Positions 33,502 through 43,093 are shown, numbered from the stretch's first letter. The stretch: 64,000 nucleotides of DNA from Roseobacter sp. MH60115 (GCF_015644665.1 NZ_JADOBQ010000002.1:372001-436000); one strand, 5' to 3'. Translations and numbers: made by a program. The notes: generated by a model from the sequence alone, not told the origin.

Positions 33502-34677
33502 ATGGCAAAGGCAAAGTTTGAACGTACGAAACCGCACGTAAACATCGGCACGATTGGTCACGTTGACCACGGCAAGACGACGCTGACGGCTGCGATCACG
33601 AAGTATTTTGGCGATTTTCAAGCCTACGACCAGATCGACGGCGCGCCGGAAGAGAAAGCCCGCGGGATCACCATTTCCACAGCACACGTGGAATATGAGA
33701 CCGACGCGCGTCACTACGCGCATGTCGACTGCCCCGGCCACGCGGACTACGTGAAAAACATGATCACCGGTGCCGCCCAGATGGACGGCGCGATCCTGGT
33801 GGTGAACGCCGCCGACGGCCCGATGCCGCAAACGCGCGAGCACATCCTGCTGGGCCGCCAGGTGGGCATCCCGACGATGGTTGTCTACATGAACAAGGTC
33901 GACCAGGTCGACGACGACGAGCTGCTGGAGCTGGTCGAGATGGAAATCCGCGAGCTGCTGTCCTCCTACGAGTACCCCGGCGACGACATCCCCGTCATCC
34001 CCGGCTCGGCGCTGGCGGCGATGGAAGGCAACAACCCGGAAATCGGTGAAGAATCCATCAAGAAGCTGATGGCCGCCGTCGACGAATGGATCCCGACGCC
34101 CGAGCGCGCGATCGACCAGCCGTTCCTGATGCCCGTGGAAGACGTCTTCTCGATCTCCGGTCGGGGTACGGTTGTGACCGGTCGTGTCGAGCGTGGCGTG
34201 ATCAACGTGGGCGACGAGATCGAAATCGTCGGCATCAAGGACACGCAGAAAACCACCTGCACAGGCGTTGAAATGTTCCGCAAGCTGCTGGACCGCGGTG
34301 AAGCGGGCGACAACATCGGCGCGCTGCTGCGCGGCATCGACCGGGAAGCGGTTGAACGTGGCCAGGTGCTCTGCAAGCCCGGCTCCGTGACCCCGCACAC
34401 CAAGTTCGAGGCCGAAGCCTACATCCTGACCAAGGATGAGGGCGGCCGTCACACGCCGTTCTTCGCGAACTACCGCCCGCAGTTCTACTTCCGGACCACC
34501 GACGTGACCGGCACGGTTCAGCTGAACGAAGGCACCGAGATGGTGATGCCGGGCGACAACGTGTCCTTTGGCGTTGAGCTGATCGCGCCGATCGCGATGG
34601 AAAACGGTCTGCGTTTTGCGATCCGCGAAGGCGGTCGCACCGTCGGCGCCGGCGTGGTGTCCAAAATCACCGAGTAA
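33502..34677 (+). CDS. tuf: Elongation factor Tu (copy 2)
   Basis: 391 residues, identical to copy 1. This is the str-operon copy (tufA position). The DNA seems identical to copy 1 from 33498 to 34682, that is from 4 bases before the ATG to 5 after the stop, with abrupt divergence outside, as expected from gene conversion. Unlike copy 1 it has a strong AAGGAGG site 5 bases upstream. Confidence 0.98.
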   Translation: MAKAKFERTKPHVNIGTIGHVDHGKTTLTAAITKYFGDFQAYDQIDGAPEEKARGITISTAHVEYETDARHYAHVDCPGHADYVKNMITGAAQMDGAILVVNAADGPMPQTREHILLGRQVGIPTMVVYMNKVDQVDDDELLELVEMEIRELLSSYEYPGDDIPVIPGSALAAMEGNNPEIGEESIKKLMAAVDEWIPTPERAIDQPFLMPVEDVFSISGRGTVVTGRVERGVINVGDEIEIVGIKDTQKTTCTGVEMFRKLLDRGEAGDNIGALLRGIDREAVERGQVLCKPGSVTPHTKFEAEAYILTKDEGGRHTPFFANYRPQFYFRTTDVTGTVQLNEGTEMVMPGDNVSFGVELIAPIAMENGLRFAIREGGRTVGAGVVSKITE

Positions 34678-34719
34678 CCGCGCATTTGGGAGCTTCCCAG
34701 CGACGCACGAATTTGAAGA

Positions 34720-34750
34720 AAGGGCCGCTCAAATTGAGCGGCCCTTCGTT
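34720..34750 (+). terminator. Intrinsic terminator after tuf-2
   Basis: AAGGGCCGCTCAA at 34720-34732 pairs with 34734-34746, followed by a short T-rich tail. It ends the str operon before the S10 operon. Confidence 0.85.
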
Positions 34751-34856
34751 TGTTAGTGTCGGTCGCTTTGCGGACGAAGCTGCCCTTCGCTGCGGATGCG
34801 CCACTTATCGCTTTTCAGCGGTTGCCATGAGTGAAGTCATCGAACTCGCCTTGGCC

Positions 34857-35633
34857 TTAGAAGATGCGGGAGTTCGGGATTAAGTTGCTCGCATCCAACA
34901 CGGACATAGTCTGATCCGTGACGATCAAAACGATGAATACTGTTGCAAGGCCGTACATAACTACGCTCAACTTGAGCGCCAAAGTGTTGGTATTCGCTGC
35001 CCCTTCGTATTCGCGACTAGTCTCCAAAATAAGTTCTCGGAGGCTGGACTCGTTCAGTTCGCGCAGCCCTTTCTCTTCTTCAATAACTTTTCCAATGTAG
35101 CTCCGTTTGTCGTCAGAACGGATGATTTGAGGTGCCGCCGACTGGTACAGTGTTTGACCCAATACCGCGCAAAGTGAGGCACCAAAGGAAACTACCCAAA
35201 CCATGGGCAGGGCCGTTGCTTGGATCGATGCGTTCTCGATTGCAAGGGCCACCGTATGAAGCGCTTCGGCGATATCTTCAAACCCTGTATTCAATTTTTC
35301 ACGCGTCGTCGTTTGTAATGGTAGGCTCTGCGCCTCAGGCATTCGGTCCAAAACTGCGATCATTTTTTCGCGAGCTAGGCTAAGGCTCTGGTTATACCGG
35401 TTGACAAGAACTCTGACCGTCGGCCATAGGCCCGCCATCAGTGGAACTACCAGTAACATGATGTATGACGCTCTTGTCAGGATCTGTAATTCGCCAAAAC
35501 TGCGTACAGATTCCCACGTGATCCTTGATGCATATCCTTCTGGATTTGCATCAAGGACCCGATTGATGCTGGCGAAATCAGGAGCACGTTCAACCCTTGA
35601 ACTTGAAGTGGAAAGCTCTTTCTCATCGACCAT
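34857..35633 (-). CDS. Hypothetical membrane protein inserted between tuf-2 and rpsJ
   Basis: 258 residues. Three membrane segments: about 54-76 ('YIMLLVVPLMAGLWPTV'), about 142-165 ('LPMVWVVSFGASLCAVLG') and about 224-243 ('LSVVMYGLATVFIVLIV'). Between the second and third is a charged helical stretch of about 55 residues. I recognise no family. Base composition is clearly more A/T-rich than the flanking ribosomal genes and the gene opposes them, so it looks acquired. Confidence 0.7.
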   Translation of the reverse strand: MVDEKELSTSSSRVERAPDFASINRVLDANPEGYASRITWESVRSFGELQILTRASYIMLLVVPLMAGLWPTVRVLVNRYNQSLSLAREKMIAVLDRMPEAQSLPLQTTTREKLNTGFEDIAEALHTVALAIENASIQATALPMVWVVSFGASLCAVLGQTLYQSAAPQIIRSDDKRSYIGKVIEEEKGLRELNESSLRELILETSREYEGAANTNTLALKLSVVMYGLATVFIVLIVTDQTMSVLDASNLIPNSRIF

Positions 35634-36084
35634 CGAAAAACCTCAAAATATTAATTGAATCCTTGCCCAACTTGCGTGTTCTTTTATTGAGGATGCAAGT
35701 TTAGATGCAATTTTCTTAATAGCAGACAAAATGGCGACTGTGGGATTCTTGGACATGGGTTGAGGAGCGGACCTTCGTGAAAAGTGCAGCATCCAACAGT
35801 TTGGGCTCAGAGCCTCCGTCTGCCGCAATATCGGGCGGCAGCAAGGACGAATTGTTGTTGAAAGCAGCGTTTCTGCAATGACAACACCGGATGCGCGGCA
35901 GATATCATCCATATTCGTTCGGAAACCCCATTGCCTTTTCCTGCGACTCCCCCTAAGACGCGCAAGTCCTGAGAGGGTACGGCTGGCCGTGCCCTTTTTC
36001 AGTTCATAAAAAGACGCGATGAGGGTGTGCGATGAGCGCCCGTCCTCCTCTCCGATCTGGACCCTGATATAAAGGGTGATGCTC
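35634..36084 (+). promoter_or_regulatory. S10 operon promoter and leader
   Basis: 451 bases without a convincing gene. A promoter is visible: TTGCCT at 35931-35936, a 17-base spacer and TAAGAC at 35954-35959; start near 35966. A terminator-like hairpin begins about 8 bases later (35974-35999). AAAGGG lies 8 bases before rpsJ. The upstream 300 bases (35634-35930) show nothing I can identify. Confidence 0.65.
35974..35999 (+). terminator. Attenuator-like hairpin in the rpsJ leader
   Basis: AGGGTACGG at 35974-35982 pairs with CCGTGCCCT at 35987-35995 (one G-U) around CTGG, followed by TTTTT. It lies just after the predicted start of transcription, so it may control read-through into S10. Confidence 0.65.
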
Positions 36085-36405
36085 ATGGCCGTTCAAAGCC
36101 AAAACATCCGCATCCGCCTCAAGGCGTTTGACTACCGTGTGCTGGATGCCTCCACACAAGAAATCGTCAACACCGCCAAGCGTACAGGTGCTTCCGTTCG
36201 CGGCCCGATCCCGCTGCCGAACAAAATCGAGAAGTTCACCGTTCTGCGTGGCCCGCACGTTGACAAGAAATCCCGTGACCAGTTCGAGATCCGCACGCAC
36301 AAGCGCCTGCTGGATATCGTTGATCCGACCCCCCAGACCGTGGACGCGCTGATGAAGCTCGACCTGGCCGCTGGTGTGGACGTCGAGATCAAGCTGCAGT
36401 CATAA
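36085..36405 (+). CDS. rpsJ: 30S ribosomal protein S10
   Basis: 106 residues from the ATG at 36085, 8 bases after AAAGGG; an ATG two codons upstream is too close to that site. '[20 protein letters not shown]', '[20 protein letters not shown]' and '[12 protein letters not shown]' identify S10, which lies in the 30S head and also binds NusB in antitermination. First gene of the S10 operon. Confidence 0.97.
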   Translation: MAVQSQNIRIRLKAFDYRVLDASTQEIVNTAKRTGASVRGPIPLPNKIEKFTVLRGPHVDKKSRDQFEIRTHKRLLDIVDPTPQTVDALMKLDLAAGVDVEIKLQS

Positions 36406-36423
36406 GCGTAGGAGGGTAATTTT

Positions 36424-37305
36424 ATGTTGCGCTCAGGCGTTATTGCAAAAAAAGTCGGGATGACCCGGCTGTTCATGGAAGACGGCAAGCAGATCCCTGT
36501 GACCGTTCTTCAACTCGACAAGCTGCAGGTCGTGGCTCAGCGGACCGTTGAAAAGGATGGCTACACGGCCGTTCAACTCGGCGCCGGTGTGGCTAAAGCC
36601 AAGCGGACGTCTCAGGCCATGCGCGGTCACTTTGCTTCGGCAAAAGTGGAACCCAAGCGCAAGGTCGCCGAGTTCCGCGTGGACGAAGAGAACCTGATCG
36701 GTGTCGGCGAAGAAATCATCGCGGATCACTATTTTGAGGGTCAATTCGTTGACGTGGCGGGTACCTCCATCGGTAAAGGTTTTGCCGGTGCGATGAAACG
36801 CCACAACTTCGGCGGTCTGCGTGCCTCGCACGGTGTGTCGATCTCGCACCGCTCGCACGGCTCGACCGGTCAGTGTCAGGATCCTGGCAAGGTTTTCAAA
36901 GGCAAGAAAATGGCCGGTCACATGGGTGCTGCCCGTGTCACCACGCAAAACCTGCAGGTCGTCCGCACAGATACAGACCGTGGTCTGATCATGGTCAAAG
37001 GCGCTGTGCCGGGCTCCAAAGGGGGCTGGGTGACGGTCAAGGATGCGGTGAAAAAGCCGTTCCCTGAGAACGCGATCCTGCCTGCCGCTTTGAAATCTGC
37101 TGCCGAGGAAGCTGCAAAAGCCGCTGAAGAAGCCGCTGCTGCCGCTGCTGCCGAGGCCGAGGCCGAAGCCAAGCGTCTGGCTGAAGAGCAAGCCGCCGCG
37201 GAAGCCGAAGCGCTGAAAGCCGCAGAAGCTGAAATCGCAGCTGACAAAGAAGGTGGTGCGCCGGAAGCGGATGCAGATGCCGACAAGAAAGAAGGTGACG
37301 CATGA
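36424..37305 (+). CDS. rplC: 50S ribosomal protein L3 with C-terminal extension
   Basis: 293 residues. The L3 core covers about 1-215 ('[20 protein letters not shown]', '[20 protein letters not shown]', '[19 protein letters not shown]'), with the long loop that reaches the peptidyl transferase centre. Residues about 218-293 are an Ala/Glu/Lys-rich, low-complexity helical tail, predicted to form a charged coiled coil. Some extension is usual in Rhodobacterales. GGAGGG precedes the start and the TGA overlaps rplD by 4 bases. Confidence 0.97.
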   Translation: MLRSGVIAKKVGMTRLFMEDGKQIPVTVLQLDKLQVVAQRTVEKDGYTAVQLGAGVAKAKRTSQAMRGHFASAKVEPKRKVAEFRVDEENLIGVGEEIIADHYFEGQFVDVAGTSIGKGFAGAMKRHNFGGLRASHGVSISHRSHGSTGQCQDPGKVFKGKKMAGHMGAARVTTQNLQVVRTDTDRGLIMVKGAVPGSKGGWVTVKDAVKKPFPENAILPAALKSAAEEAAKAAEEAAAAAAAEAEAEAKRLAEEQAAAEAEALKAAEAEIAADKEGGAPEADADADKKEGDA

Positions 37306-37919
37306 AACTCGATGTCATCAAACTCGACGGCAAGAAAGCCGGTTCGGTAGATCTGGACGAGGCGCTTTTCGGTCTCGAACCACGGGCCGACATCCTGCAC
37401 CGCGTCGTGCGCTGGCAGCGTAACAACGCGCAAGCCGGCACGCACAAGGTCAAGACACGCTCGGAAACCAGCTACTCGACCAAGAAGATCTATCGCCAGA
37501 AGGGCACCGGCGGCGCACGCCACGGCTCCCGTAACGCGCCGATCTTCCGCAAGGGTGGTATCTACAAGGGCCCGACCCCGCGCAGCCATGGTCACGAACT
37601 GACCAAGAAGTTCCGCAAACTGGGTCTGCGTCATGCGCTGTCCGCCAAGATGAAAGCGGGCGAGATCGTCATCCTTGACGAGGCGGCCTCCGAAGGCAAA
37701 ACCGCCGCTCTGGCCAAACAGGTTGCAAACCTGGGCTGGAAACGCGCGTTGGTTATCGATGGCGCGTCCGTCAACGAGGATTTCGCTCAAGCCGCGCGCA
37801 ACATTGACGGGCTGGATATCCTTCCGACAATGGGCGCAAACGTATATGACATCCTCAAGCGTGACACGCTGGTGATCACGAAGGCGGGTGTCGAAGCTCT
37901 GGAGGCTCGTTTGAAATGA
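37302..37919 (+). CDS. rplD: 50S ribosomal protein L4
   Basis: 205 residues. '[20 protein letters not shown]', '[14 protein letters not shown]' and '[16 protein letters not shown]' give L4, whose loop lines the exit tunnel near macrolide-binding sites. In gammaproteobacteria L4 represses the S10 operon; whether it does here is unknown. Coupled by ATGA overlaps to rplC before and rplW after. Confidence 0.98.
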   Translation: MKLDVIKLDGKKAGSVDLDEALFGLEPRADILHRVVRWQRNNAQAGTHKVKTRSETSYSTKKIYRQKGTGGARHGSRNAPIFRKGGIYKGPTPRSHGHELTKKFRKLGLRHALSAKMKAGEIVILDEAASEGKTAALAKQVANLGWKRALVIDGASVNEDFAQAARNIDGLDILPTMGANVYDILKRDTLVITKAGVEALEARLK

Positions 37920-38212
37920 ACGCCAAGGCAGAACATTACGATGTGATCCGCAAGCCGATCATCACCGAGAAGGCAACCATGACGTCCGAAAACGGCGCAG
38001 TGGTCTTTGAAGTGGCGATGGACAGCAACAAACCGCAGATCAAGGAGGCCGTCGAGGCGCTCTTTGGTGTGAAGGTCAAAGCGGTCAACACCACGATCAC
38101 CAAGGGCAAAGTAAAGCGTTTCCGCGGCCAGCTCGGCAAGCGGAAGGACGTCAAGAAAGCCTATGTGACGCTGGAAGCCGGCAACACGATTGACGTGTCC
38201 ACGGGCCTCTAA
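37916..38212 (+). CDS. rplW: 50S ribosomal protein L23
   Basis: 98 residues. '[13 protein letters not shown]' and '[20 protein letters not shown]' are typical. L23 sits at the tunnel exit and is the docking site for trigger factor and SRP. It overlaps rplD by 4 bases. Normally rplB follows at once; here a terminator and about 2.6 kb of unrelated DNA intervene. Confidence 0.98.
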   Translation: MNAKAEHYDVIRKPIITEKATMTSENGAVVFEVAMDSNKPQIKEAVEALFGVKVKAVNTTITKGKVKRFRGQLGKRKDVKKAYVTLEAGNTIDVSTGL

Positions 38213-38236
38213 ACGTCCGATCAGAACTCTTTGCAG

Positions 38237-38271
38237 AACCCCGGCCTTGAGAAAGGTCGGGGTTTTGTTTT
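38237..38271 (+). terminator. Intrinsic terminator after rplW
   Basis: AACCCCGGCCTT at 38237-38248 pairs with 38253-38264 (one G-U) around GAGA, followed by TTTGTTTT. It stops the first half of the S10 operon. The remainder of the gap to 38553 shows no gene. Confidence 0.9.
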
Positions 38272-38553
38272 GTTCGAGGCCTGTCTGGCGGCGCCGCAGC
38301 TCTTCGCAAAAGCGATCATCGCCCTTTGAACAGGCATGCGGTTGACGAAGTCCGGTCAAACATCCCTGATCAATTGTTACCAGGTGCGCGTCACACCTGA
38401 TTTTTCGCAGTCAGTGTGGTAATCTGGCCACCAACTGCCCATTTTCTCTCGCTATATTAACTATTTGTGAACGTTTGTTCCCAGTGCCGCGCCGCGGAGT
38501 GTTTCCAATGATCTGCCACCATGGACAGTACGTCTCTCCGAGGGGTCAATATC

Positions 38554-39594
38554 GTGTCGAAAACTGGAACCGGCGGTTTCGCCAAATCAGGCCTTGAAGC
38601 GCGTCCGATCGCATCCGATCACCCGGTGTTGGTGGCGGACTGGAAGGACCGTCTGGACGAAGCCCGCGCCAAACGCGCCAAGCGGCTGCTGAAGCAGGGC
38701 AATGCACCCAGCATACCCGAACCATTGCCAACCCGGACAGACAGGGATGACGATGTGCCAGCGGCGGCTGAATCCACGCCCGATGTGGAGAGAGCCTTGC
38801 CGCATCTGAGCACGACGCATGCCGTCAGGGCCCTGCTGGTGTTTTCAGGTGCCGCTGGTTTCGGTCTGGGCGTGACACTTGGTTTTGGCGCATTAGTCGG
38901 TATTGGCGTGCAGACTGCACCGCCTGAGGCGCCAGCTGTCGCGGTCTCTCAGAGTGCCAAGGTTGAACAACAACCGATCTCGCCCGACCCGGTTGCCGCT
39001 GTGGAGGTGCCTGCTGCCCGTGCCGCCGCGCTGGTTGAGGCGGCGGCGGTTTCTACGCTGACGGCCGCTCCGGTGGGGTTCTTTGCGCCTGAGCCCGGCT
39101 CATCAGAGGCGATCACTCTGCCTGAAATCTCCGCGGTACAGTACATGCGCGCGGATACCGACCTTGTGATGGCTGCCACTTTACGGTCATTGCCGGAGGT
39201 GCCGGGTCTGACCGGCGAAGAGGCGATGTATGGCAGCATCTCGCCCCAGCTTCAGTTTTTCATGCACGCGCCGGACGGTATCCCGAACGACAGGCTGCAA
39301 AGCTATGTGGCTGAGCTGGAGGCCGCCGGGATCGCGGTCGCTGAAATAGGACGCGAGCGCTTTCGCGTGTCGACCACCCACCTGCGATATTACAGCCCGG
39401 AAACCGCGTCGGTTGCCCAGGCCGTCGCAAGCGATCTTGGGATAGAAGCGCGCGATTTTTCGGAAAACGCGCTGAACTCGGAACGGATCGAGGTTTGGGT
39501 CGCTGGAAGGCCCAAATCTTCGGGTAACGTCGAGCAGCCCCGCACCGGATTTTTTGCGCGATTGTTCAATCCGCAGAGTCAAAGGAGCGAGTGA
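38554..39594 (+). CDS. Hypothetical single-pass membrane protein
   Basis: 346 residues from the GTG at 38554, 8 bases after GAGGGG; an ATG at 38521 has a weaker site. A basic, disordered N-terminus is followed by one membrane helix (about 90-118, 'LVFSGAAGFGLGVTLGFGAL'), an Ala/Val/Pro-rich linker and a periplasmic domain. The last 80 residues ('DRLQSYVAELEAAGIAVAEI', 'TTHLRYYSPETASVAQAVA', 'SERIEVWVAG') resemble LytR_C-type domains, tentatively. It interrupts the S10 operon between rplW and rplB. Confidence 0.75.
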   Translation: MSKTGTGGFAKSGLEARPIASDHPVLVADWKDRLDEARAKRAKRLLKQGNAPSIPEPLPTRTDRDDDVPAAAESTPDVERALPHLSTTHAVRALLVFSGAAGFGLGVTLGFGALVGIGVQTAPPEAPAVAVSQSAKVEQQPISPDPVAAVEVPAARAAALVEAAAVSTLTAAPVGFFAPEPGSSEAITLPEISAVQYMRADTDLVMAATLRSLPEVPGLTGEEAMYGSISPQLQFFMHAPDGIPNDRLQSYVAELEAAGIAVAEIGRERFRVSTTHLRYYSPETASVAQAVASDLGIEARDFSENALNSERIEVWVAGRPKSSGNVEQPRTGFFARLFNPQSQRSE

Positions 39595-39850
39595 TGACGC
39601 GGTAAAGCGCGTGGATGTGCTGCGCAAAGCGGTGGAGGCCACAGGCAGTCAAGGCGACTTGACGCATCTCCGTGACTGGCTGCGGCGCGGACCCTCGCTA
39701 TAAATGCCCACAGGGTTCCAGATGCTGACCACTGAACCGACCGCGCAGCGGCACTTGGGTGGCCCAGACCTCCGCTGACTTTGTCAGCCTTTTTTGAGGC
39801 CTGGGCTTTTCAGATCGAGCCTTGGCATGTCTGGCCTGCGGCCCCCGCCG

Positions 39851-40564
39851 TCAGGTGGCAAGCGGCGGCACACCCATCCTCGCGTGGATCGCATCGCGCT
39901 GCGCATCGCTCAGGCCGAGTCCGGTCGCGAGCTGGCGCATGTATTGCGCCTCTGTCGGATTGTCGATGCGGATCGCGGCCAGCGACGTCGAATAGACCTG
40001 CTCGCGCCCGACATTGCCTGCGTCCTGCACCAGGCCGGCCAGATCAACGGGGGCCTGCAGTTCCGCCTTCACGAACTCCCGCTCTTCCTCGCTGATATCG
40101 CCCAGCCGGTCCACAATGGCCGCCTGCTCCTCGGTGTCGATCTCACCGTCGGCCTTGGCGGCCTGAATCATCGCGCGGATCATCAGTTTGGCCTGCTGTT
40201 CCATCGCATCGCCCACGGGTGTATTGCCGAACATCGCCTCCATCATCGAGGCCGACTGTTGGCTGCCCGCTTCGGCTGCCCCCCGCAGGCTCGCCATCAA
40301 CCCGCCCAGACCGGCGGCACCCGCTTCGGTGGCACCGGCCGTTGCCTGCCCCATCTGACCGAACAGGTTCTTGACCTGTGCGGAGCCGCCCGGGATGCCG
40401 AACTGATCTGCCATGCGGCCCAATTGGTCGGCCATATTACTGCCGCCTGCGCCCTGCATCGCGTTTTGCAGACCGGCCATACCGCCCATCTGCTTGTATT
40501 TATCCATACCCTTCGCTGCGGCGAACCCGACAGCGACCGCAGCAAGTGCTTTTACAAAACTCAT
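39851..40564 (-). CDS. DUF533/TerB-like protein
   Basis: 237 residues from the ATG at 40564, behind GGTGGAGGG. A short N-terminal hydrophobic part ('SFVKALAAVAVGFAAAKG') leads a Gly/Ala/Met-rich region (about 25-95) and then a helical domain with 'IRAMIQAAKADGEIDTEEQA' and 'ISEEEREFVKAELQAPVDL'. The acidic D-G-x-I-D-xx-E site is typical of TerB/DUF533 proteins, which are thought to bind metal at the membrane. It opposes the ribosomal genes. Function uncertain. Confidence 0.85.
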   Translation of the reverse strand: MSFVKALAAVAVGFAAAKGMDKYKQMGGMAGLQNAMQGAGGSNMADQLGRMADQFGIPGGSAQVKNLFGQMGQATAGATEAGAAGLGGLMASLRGAAEAGSQQSASMMEAMFGNTPVGDAMEQQAKLMIRAMIQAAKADGEIDTEEQAAIVDRLGDISEEEREFVKAELQAPVDLAGLVQDAGNVGREQVYSTSLAAIRIDNPTEAQYMRQLATGLGLSDAQRDAIHARMGVPPLAT

Positions 40565-40877
40565 GGTATTCCCTCCACCCAAGATCTTTGGAGCCTACCA
40601 TCTCCCCTGTTAAGTTAGAAAGACAGAAGATGGGGTCGTGTCTGGCGCGGCGAATAGGTGCCAAGGTGCGGCATGACACACCGGAAAAACCTGTATTTTC
40701 AGCCCGCACACGCTTGACCCCGGGGGCGGCCTCTCTTAAACGGACCCATCGGCAAGGCCCCGGATTCGTCCGGGGCTTCGTTGTTGTCCTGACGGACACC
40801 CAAGTCGGGCACCTACGGGGGCCTTCATACCATGGTCGTCATTGCGACGACCGACAGCAAAACGGAAGACAGACAAC
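40565..40877 (+). promoter_or_regulatory. rplB promoter and leader
   Basis: TTGACC at 40714-40719, a 17-base spacer and TAAACG at 40737-40742, with the start near 40749. Directly downstream a perfect hairpin GCCCCGGA-TTCG-TCCGGGGC (40757-40776) is followed by a T-rich stretch without a full T-run. The rest of the 313 bases holds no gene. Confidence 0.7.
40757..40776 (+). other. UUCG-tetraloop hairpin at the rplB transcript start
   Basis: An 8-base GC-rich stem (40757-40764 with 40769-40776) closed by TTCG, then CTTCGTTGTTG. It would be the first structure on the nascent RNA: a 5' stabiliser or an attenuator. Confidence 0.65.
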
Positions 40878-41720
40878 ATGGCACTCAAGTCGTATAAACC
40901 GACGACGCCGGGCCAGCGTGGGCTGGTACTGATCGACCGTTCGGAGCTCTGGAAAGGCCGCCCGGTCAAAGCCCTCACAGAAGGCTTGACCAAGAATGGC
41001 GGACGGAACAATACCGGACGGATCACGATGCGCCGCAAAGGCGGCGGGGCCAAGCGCCTCTACCGGATCGTCGACTTCAAACGCAACAAATTCGATGTCA
41101 CCGCGACCGTGGTGCGGATCGAATATGACCCTAACCGCACAGCCTTTATCGCGCTGGTGCAATACGAGGACGGCGAACAGTCGTATATCCTCGCACCGCA
41201 GCGTCTGGCCGTGGCAGACAAGATCGTGTCGAGCCAAAAGGCAGACATCAAGCCCGGCAACTGCATGCCTTTCTCCGGCATGCCCATCGGGACAATCGTG
41301 CACAACATCGAGATGAAGCCCGGCAAGGGTGGTCAGATCGCGCGTGCCGCCGGTACCTACGCCCAATTCGTGGGCCGGGATGGTGGCTACGCTCAGATCC
41401 GTCTGAGCTCCGGCGAGCTGCGTCTGGTGCGTCAGGAATGCATGGCGACCGTTGGTGCCGTGTCGAACCCCGACAACTCCAACCAGAATTACGGTAAAGC
41501 GGGCCGCATGCGTCACAAGGGCATCCGCCCCTCTGTGCGTGGTGTCGTGATGAACCCGATCGACCACCCGCATGGTGGTGGTGAAGGCCGGACCTCTGGT
41601 GGTCGTCACCCGGTGACGCCTTGGGGCAAGCCGACAAAGGGTGCAAAGACCCGGAACAAGAAAAAAGCGTCCAGCAAGCTTATCCTGCGCTCGCGGCACG
41701 CCAAGAAGAAGGGGCGTTAA
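40878..41720 (+). CDS. rplB: 50S ribosomal protein L2
   Basis: 280 residues from the ATG at 40878 ('[17 protein letters not shown]'). Two OB/SH3-like domains and the C-terminal '[20 protein letters not shown]' with the conserved histidine near the peptidyl transferase centre identify L2. It restarts the S10 operon after an insertion and runs 3 bases from rpsS. Confidence 0.98.
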   Translation: MALKSYKPTTPGQRGLVLIDRSELWKGRPVKALTEGLTKNGGRNNTGRITMRRKGGGAKRLYRIVDFKRNKFDVTATVVRIEYDPNRTAFIALVQYEDGEQSYILAPQRLAVADKIVSSQKADIKPGNCMPFSGMPIGTIVHNIEMKPGKGGQIARAAGTYAQFVGRDGGYAQIRLSSGELRLVRQECMATVGAVSNPDNSNQNYGKAGRMRHKGIRPSVRGVVMNPIDHPHGGGEGRTSGGRHPVTPWGKPTKGAKTRNKKKASSKLILRSRHAKKKGR

Positions 41721-41723
41721 TCT

Positions 41724-42002
41724 ATGTCTCGTTCAGTATGGAAAGGCCCTTTTGTCGACAGCTACGTGTTGAAAAAGGCCGAAGCGTCCCGCGAAAGCGG
41801 CCGCAACGAAGTGATCAAGATCTGGTCGCGCCGCTCGACAATCCTGCCCCAGTTCGTGGGCCTGACGTTCGGTGTCTACAACGGTCACAAGCACATCCCT
41901 GTTAACGTCAGCGAAGACATGATCGGTCAGAAGTTCGGTGAATACTCCCCGACACGGACCTACTACGGTCATGCCGCCGACAAAAAAGCGAAGCGGAAAT
42001 AA
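41724..42002 (+). CDS. rpsS: 30S ribosomal protein S19
   Basis: 92 residues. '[20 protein letters not shown]', '[19 protein letters not shown]' and '[16 protein letters not shown]' are S19. It forms the top of the 30S head with S13. Three bases separate it from each neighbour. Confidence 0.98.
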   Translation: MSRSVWKGPFVDSYVLKKAEASRESGRNEVIKIWSRRSTILPQFVGLTFGVYNGHKHIPVNVSEDMIGQKFGEYSPTRTYYGHAADKKAKRK

Positions 42003-42005
42003 GCC

Positions 42006-42386
42006 ATGAGCAAGGATAAAAATCCCCGCCGCGTGGCTGACAACGAAGCAATGGCAAAACTGCGCATGCTTCGCACATCCCCGCAGAAACTGAACCTCGT
42101 CGCCGCGATGATCCGGGGCAAGAAGGTGGACAAGGCCCTGACGGACCTGACCTTCTCCAAGAAACGGATCGCTCTGGACGTGAAGAAATGCCTTCAGTCC
42201 GCCATCGCGAACGCGGAAAACAACCACAACCTCGACGTCGATGAATTGGTCGTCGCTGAGGCCTATGTGGGTAAAAACCTGACCATGAAGCGTGGACGTC
42301 CGCGCGCGCGTGGCCGGTTCGGCAAAATCATCAAGCCGTTCTCGGAGATTACGATCAAGGTGCGTCAGGTAGAGGAGCAAGCCTAA
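42006..42386 (+). CDS. rplV: 50S ribosomal protein L22
   Basis: 126 residues. '[20 protein letters not shown]' and the beta-hairpin '[15 protein letters not shown]' that reaches into the exit tunnel are clear. Its stop shares one base with the rpsC start (TAATG), so translation is probably coupled. Confidence 0.98.
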   Translation: MSKDKNPRRVADNEAMAKLRMLRTSPQKLNLVAAMIRGKKVDKALTDLTFSKKRIALDVKKCLQSAIANAENNHNLDVDELVVAEAYVGKNLTMKRGRPRARGRFGKIIKPFSEITIKVRQVEEQA

Positions 42387-43093
42387 TGGGTAACAAAGTC
42401 AATCCGATTGGCATGCGCCTGCAGGTGAACCGCACCTGGGACAGCCGCTGGTATGCCGACACCAAAGATTACGGGGACCTTCTGCTGGAAGACCTCGCAA
42501 TCCGTGAATTCATCAAGAAAGAATGTCATCAGGCCGGTGTGGCCCGTGTGATCATCGAGCGTCCGCATAAAAAATGCCGCGTCACGATCCACACAGCCCG
42601 CCCCGGTGTCATCATCGGCAAGAAAGGGGCGGACATTGAAGGTCTGCGCCAGAAGATCGCCAAGATGACCGACTCTGAGCTGCACCTCAACATCGTTGAA
42701 GTGCGCAAGCCTGAGCTGGACGCGGCATTGGTTGGTGAAAGCATTGCACAGCAGCTGGAGCGTCGGGTGTCTTTCCGCCGCGCCATGAAACGTGCGGTGC
42801 AGAACGCGATGCGCATGGGGGCCCTCGGCATCCGCGTGAACGTCGCCGGTCGTCTGGGCGGTGCCGAGATCGCGCGGACTGAATGGTACCGCGAAGGCCG
42901 CGTGCCTTTGCATACCCTGCGGGCCGACATCGATTACGCACATGTGGAAGCGACGACTGCCTATGGCATCATCGGGATCAAGACCTGGATCTTCAAAGGT
43001 GAGATCATGGAGCACGATCCAGCCGCGCGTGACCGAAAAGCACAGGAACTCCAGGATGGCCCAGCACCCCGTGGTGCAGGCGGTCGTCGCTAA
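42386..43093 (+). CDS. rpsC: 30S ribosomal protein S3
   Basis: 235 residues. '[20 protein letters not shown]' leads the KH domain with its [10 protein letters not shown] loop, and the C-terminal domain has '[20 protein letters not shown]' and '[12 protein letters not shown]'. S3 lines the mRNA entry channel and has helicase function with S4 and S5. The last residues are a Gly/Arg tail. Confidence 0.98.
   Translation: MGNKVNPIGMRLQVNRTWDSRWYADTKDYGDLLLEDLAIREFIKKECHQAGVARVIIERPHKKCRVTIHTARPGVIIGKKGADIEGLRQKIAKMTDSELHLNIVEVRKPELDAALVGESIAQQLERRVSFRRAMKRAVQNAMRMGALGIRVNVAGRLGGAEIARTEWYREGRVPLHTLRADIDYAHVEATTAYGIIGIKTWIFKGEIMEHDPAARDRKAQELQDGPAPRGAGGRR

Noticed and set aside
31324-34452. A 1042-codon open frame antisense to fusA and tuf-2
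   Set aside because: It spans two conserved genes and the gap between them on the opposite strand, and part of it recurs opposite tuf-1 only because the tuf genes are identical.
34686-34883. A 65-codon frame after tuf-2
   Set aside because: It covers the tuf-2 terminator and has no ribosome site or protein-like features.
35643-36086. A 147-codon reverse frame before rpsJ
   Set aside because: It overlaps the predicted S10 promoter and attenuator and shows no recognisable sequence.
39794-40618. A 274-codon forward frame opposite the TerB-like gene
   Set aside because: The reverse strand gives a coherent DUF533/TerB-like protein with a good ribosome site; the forward frame is rich in His, Arg and Gly.
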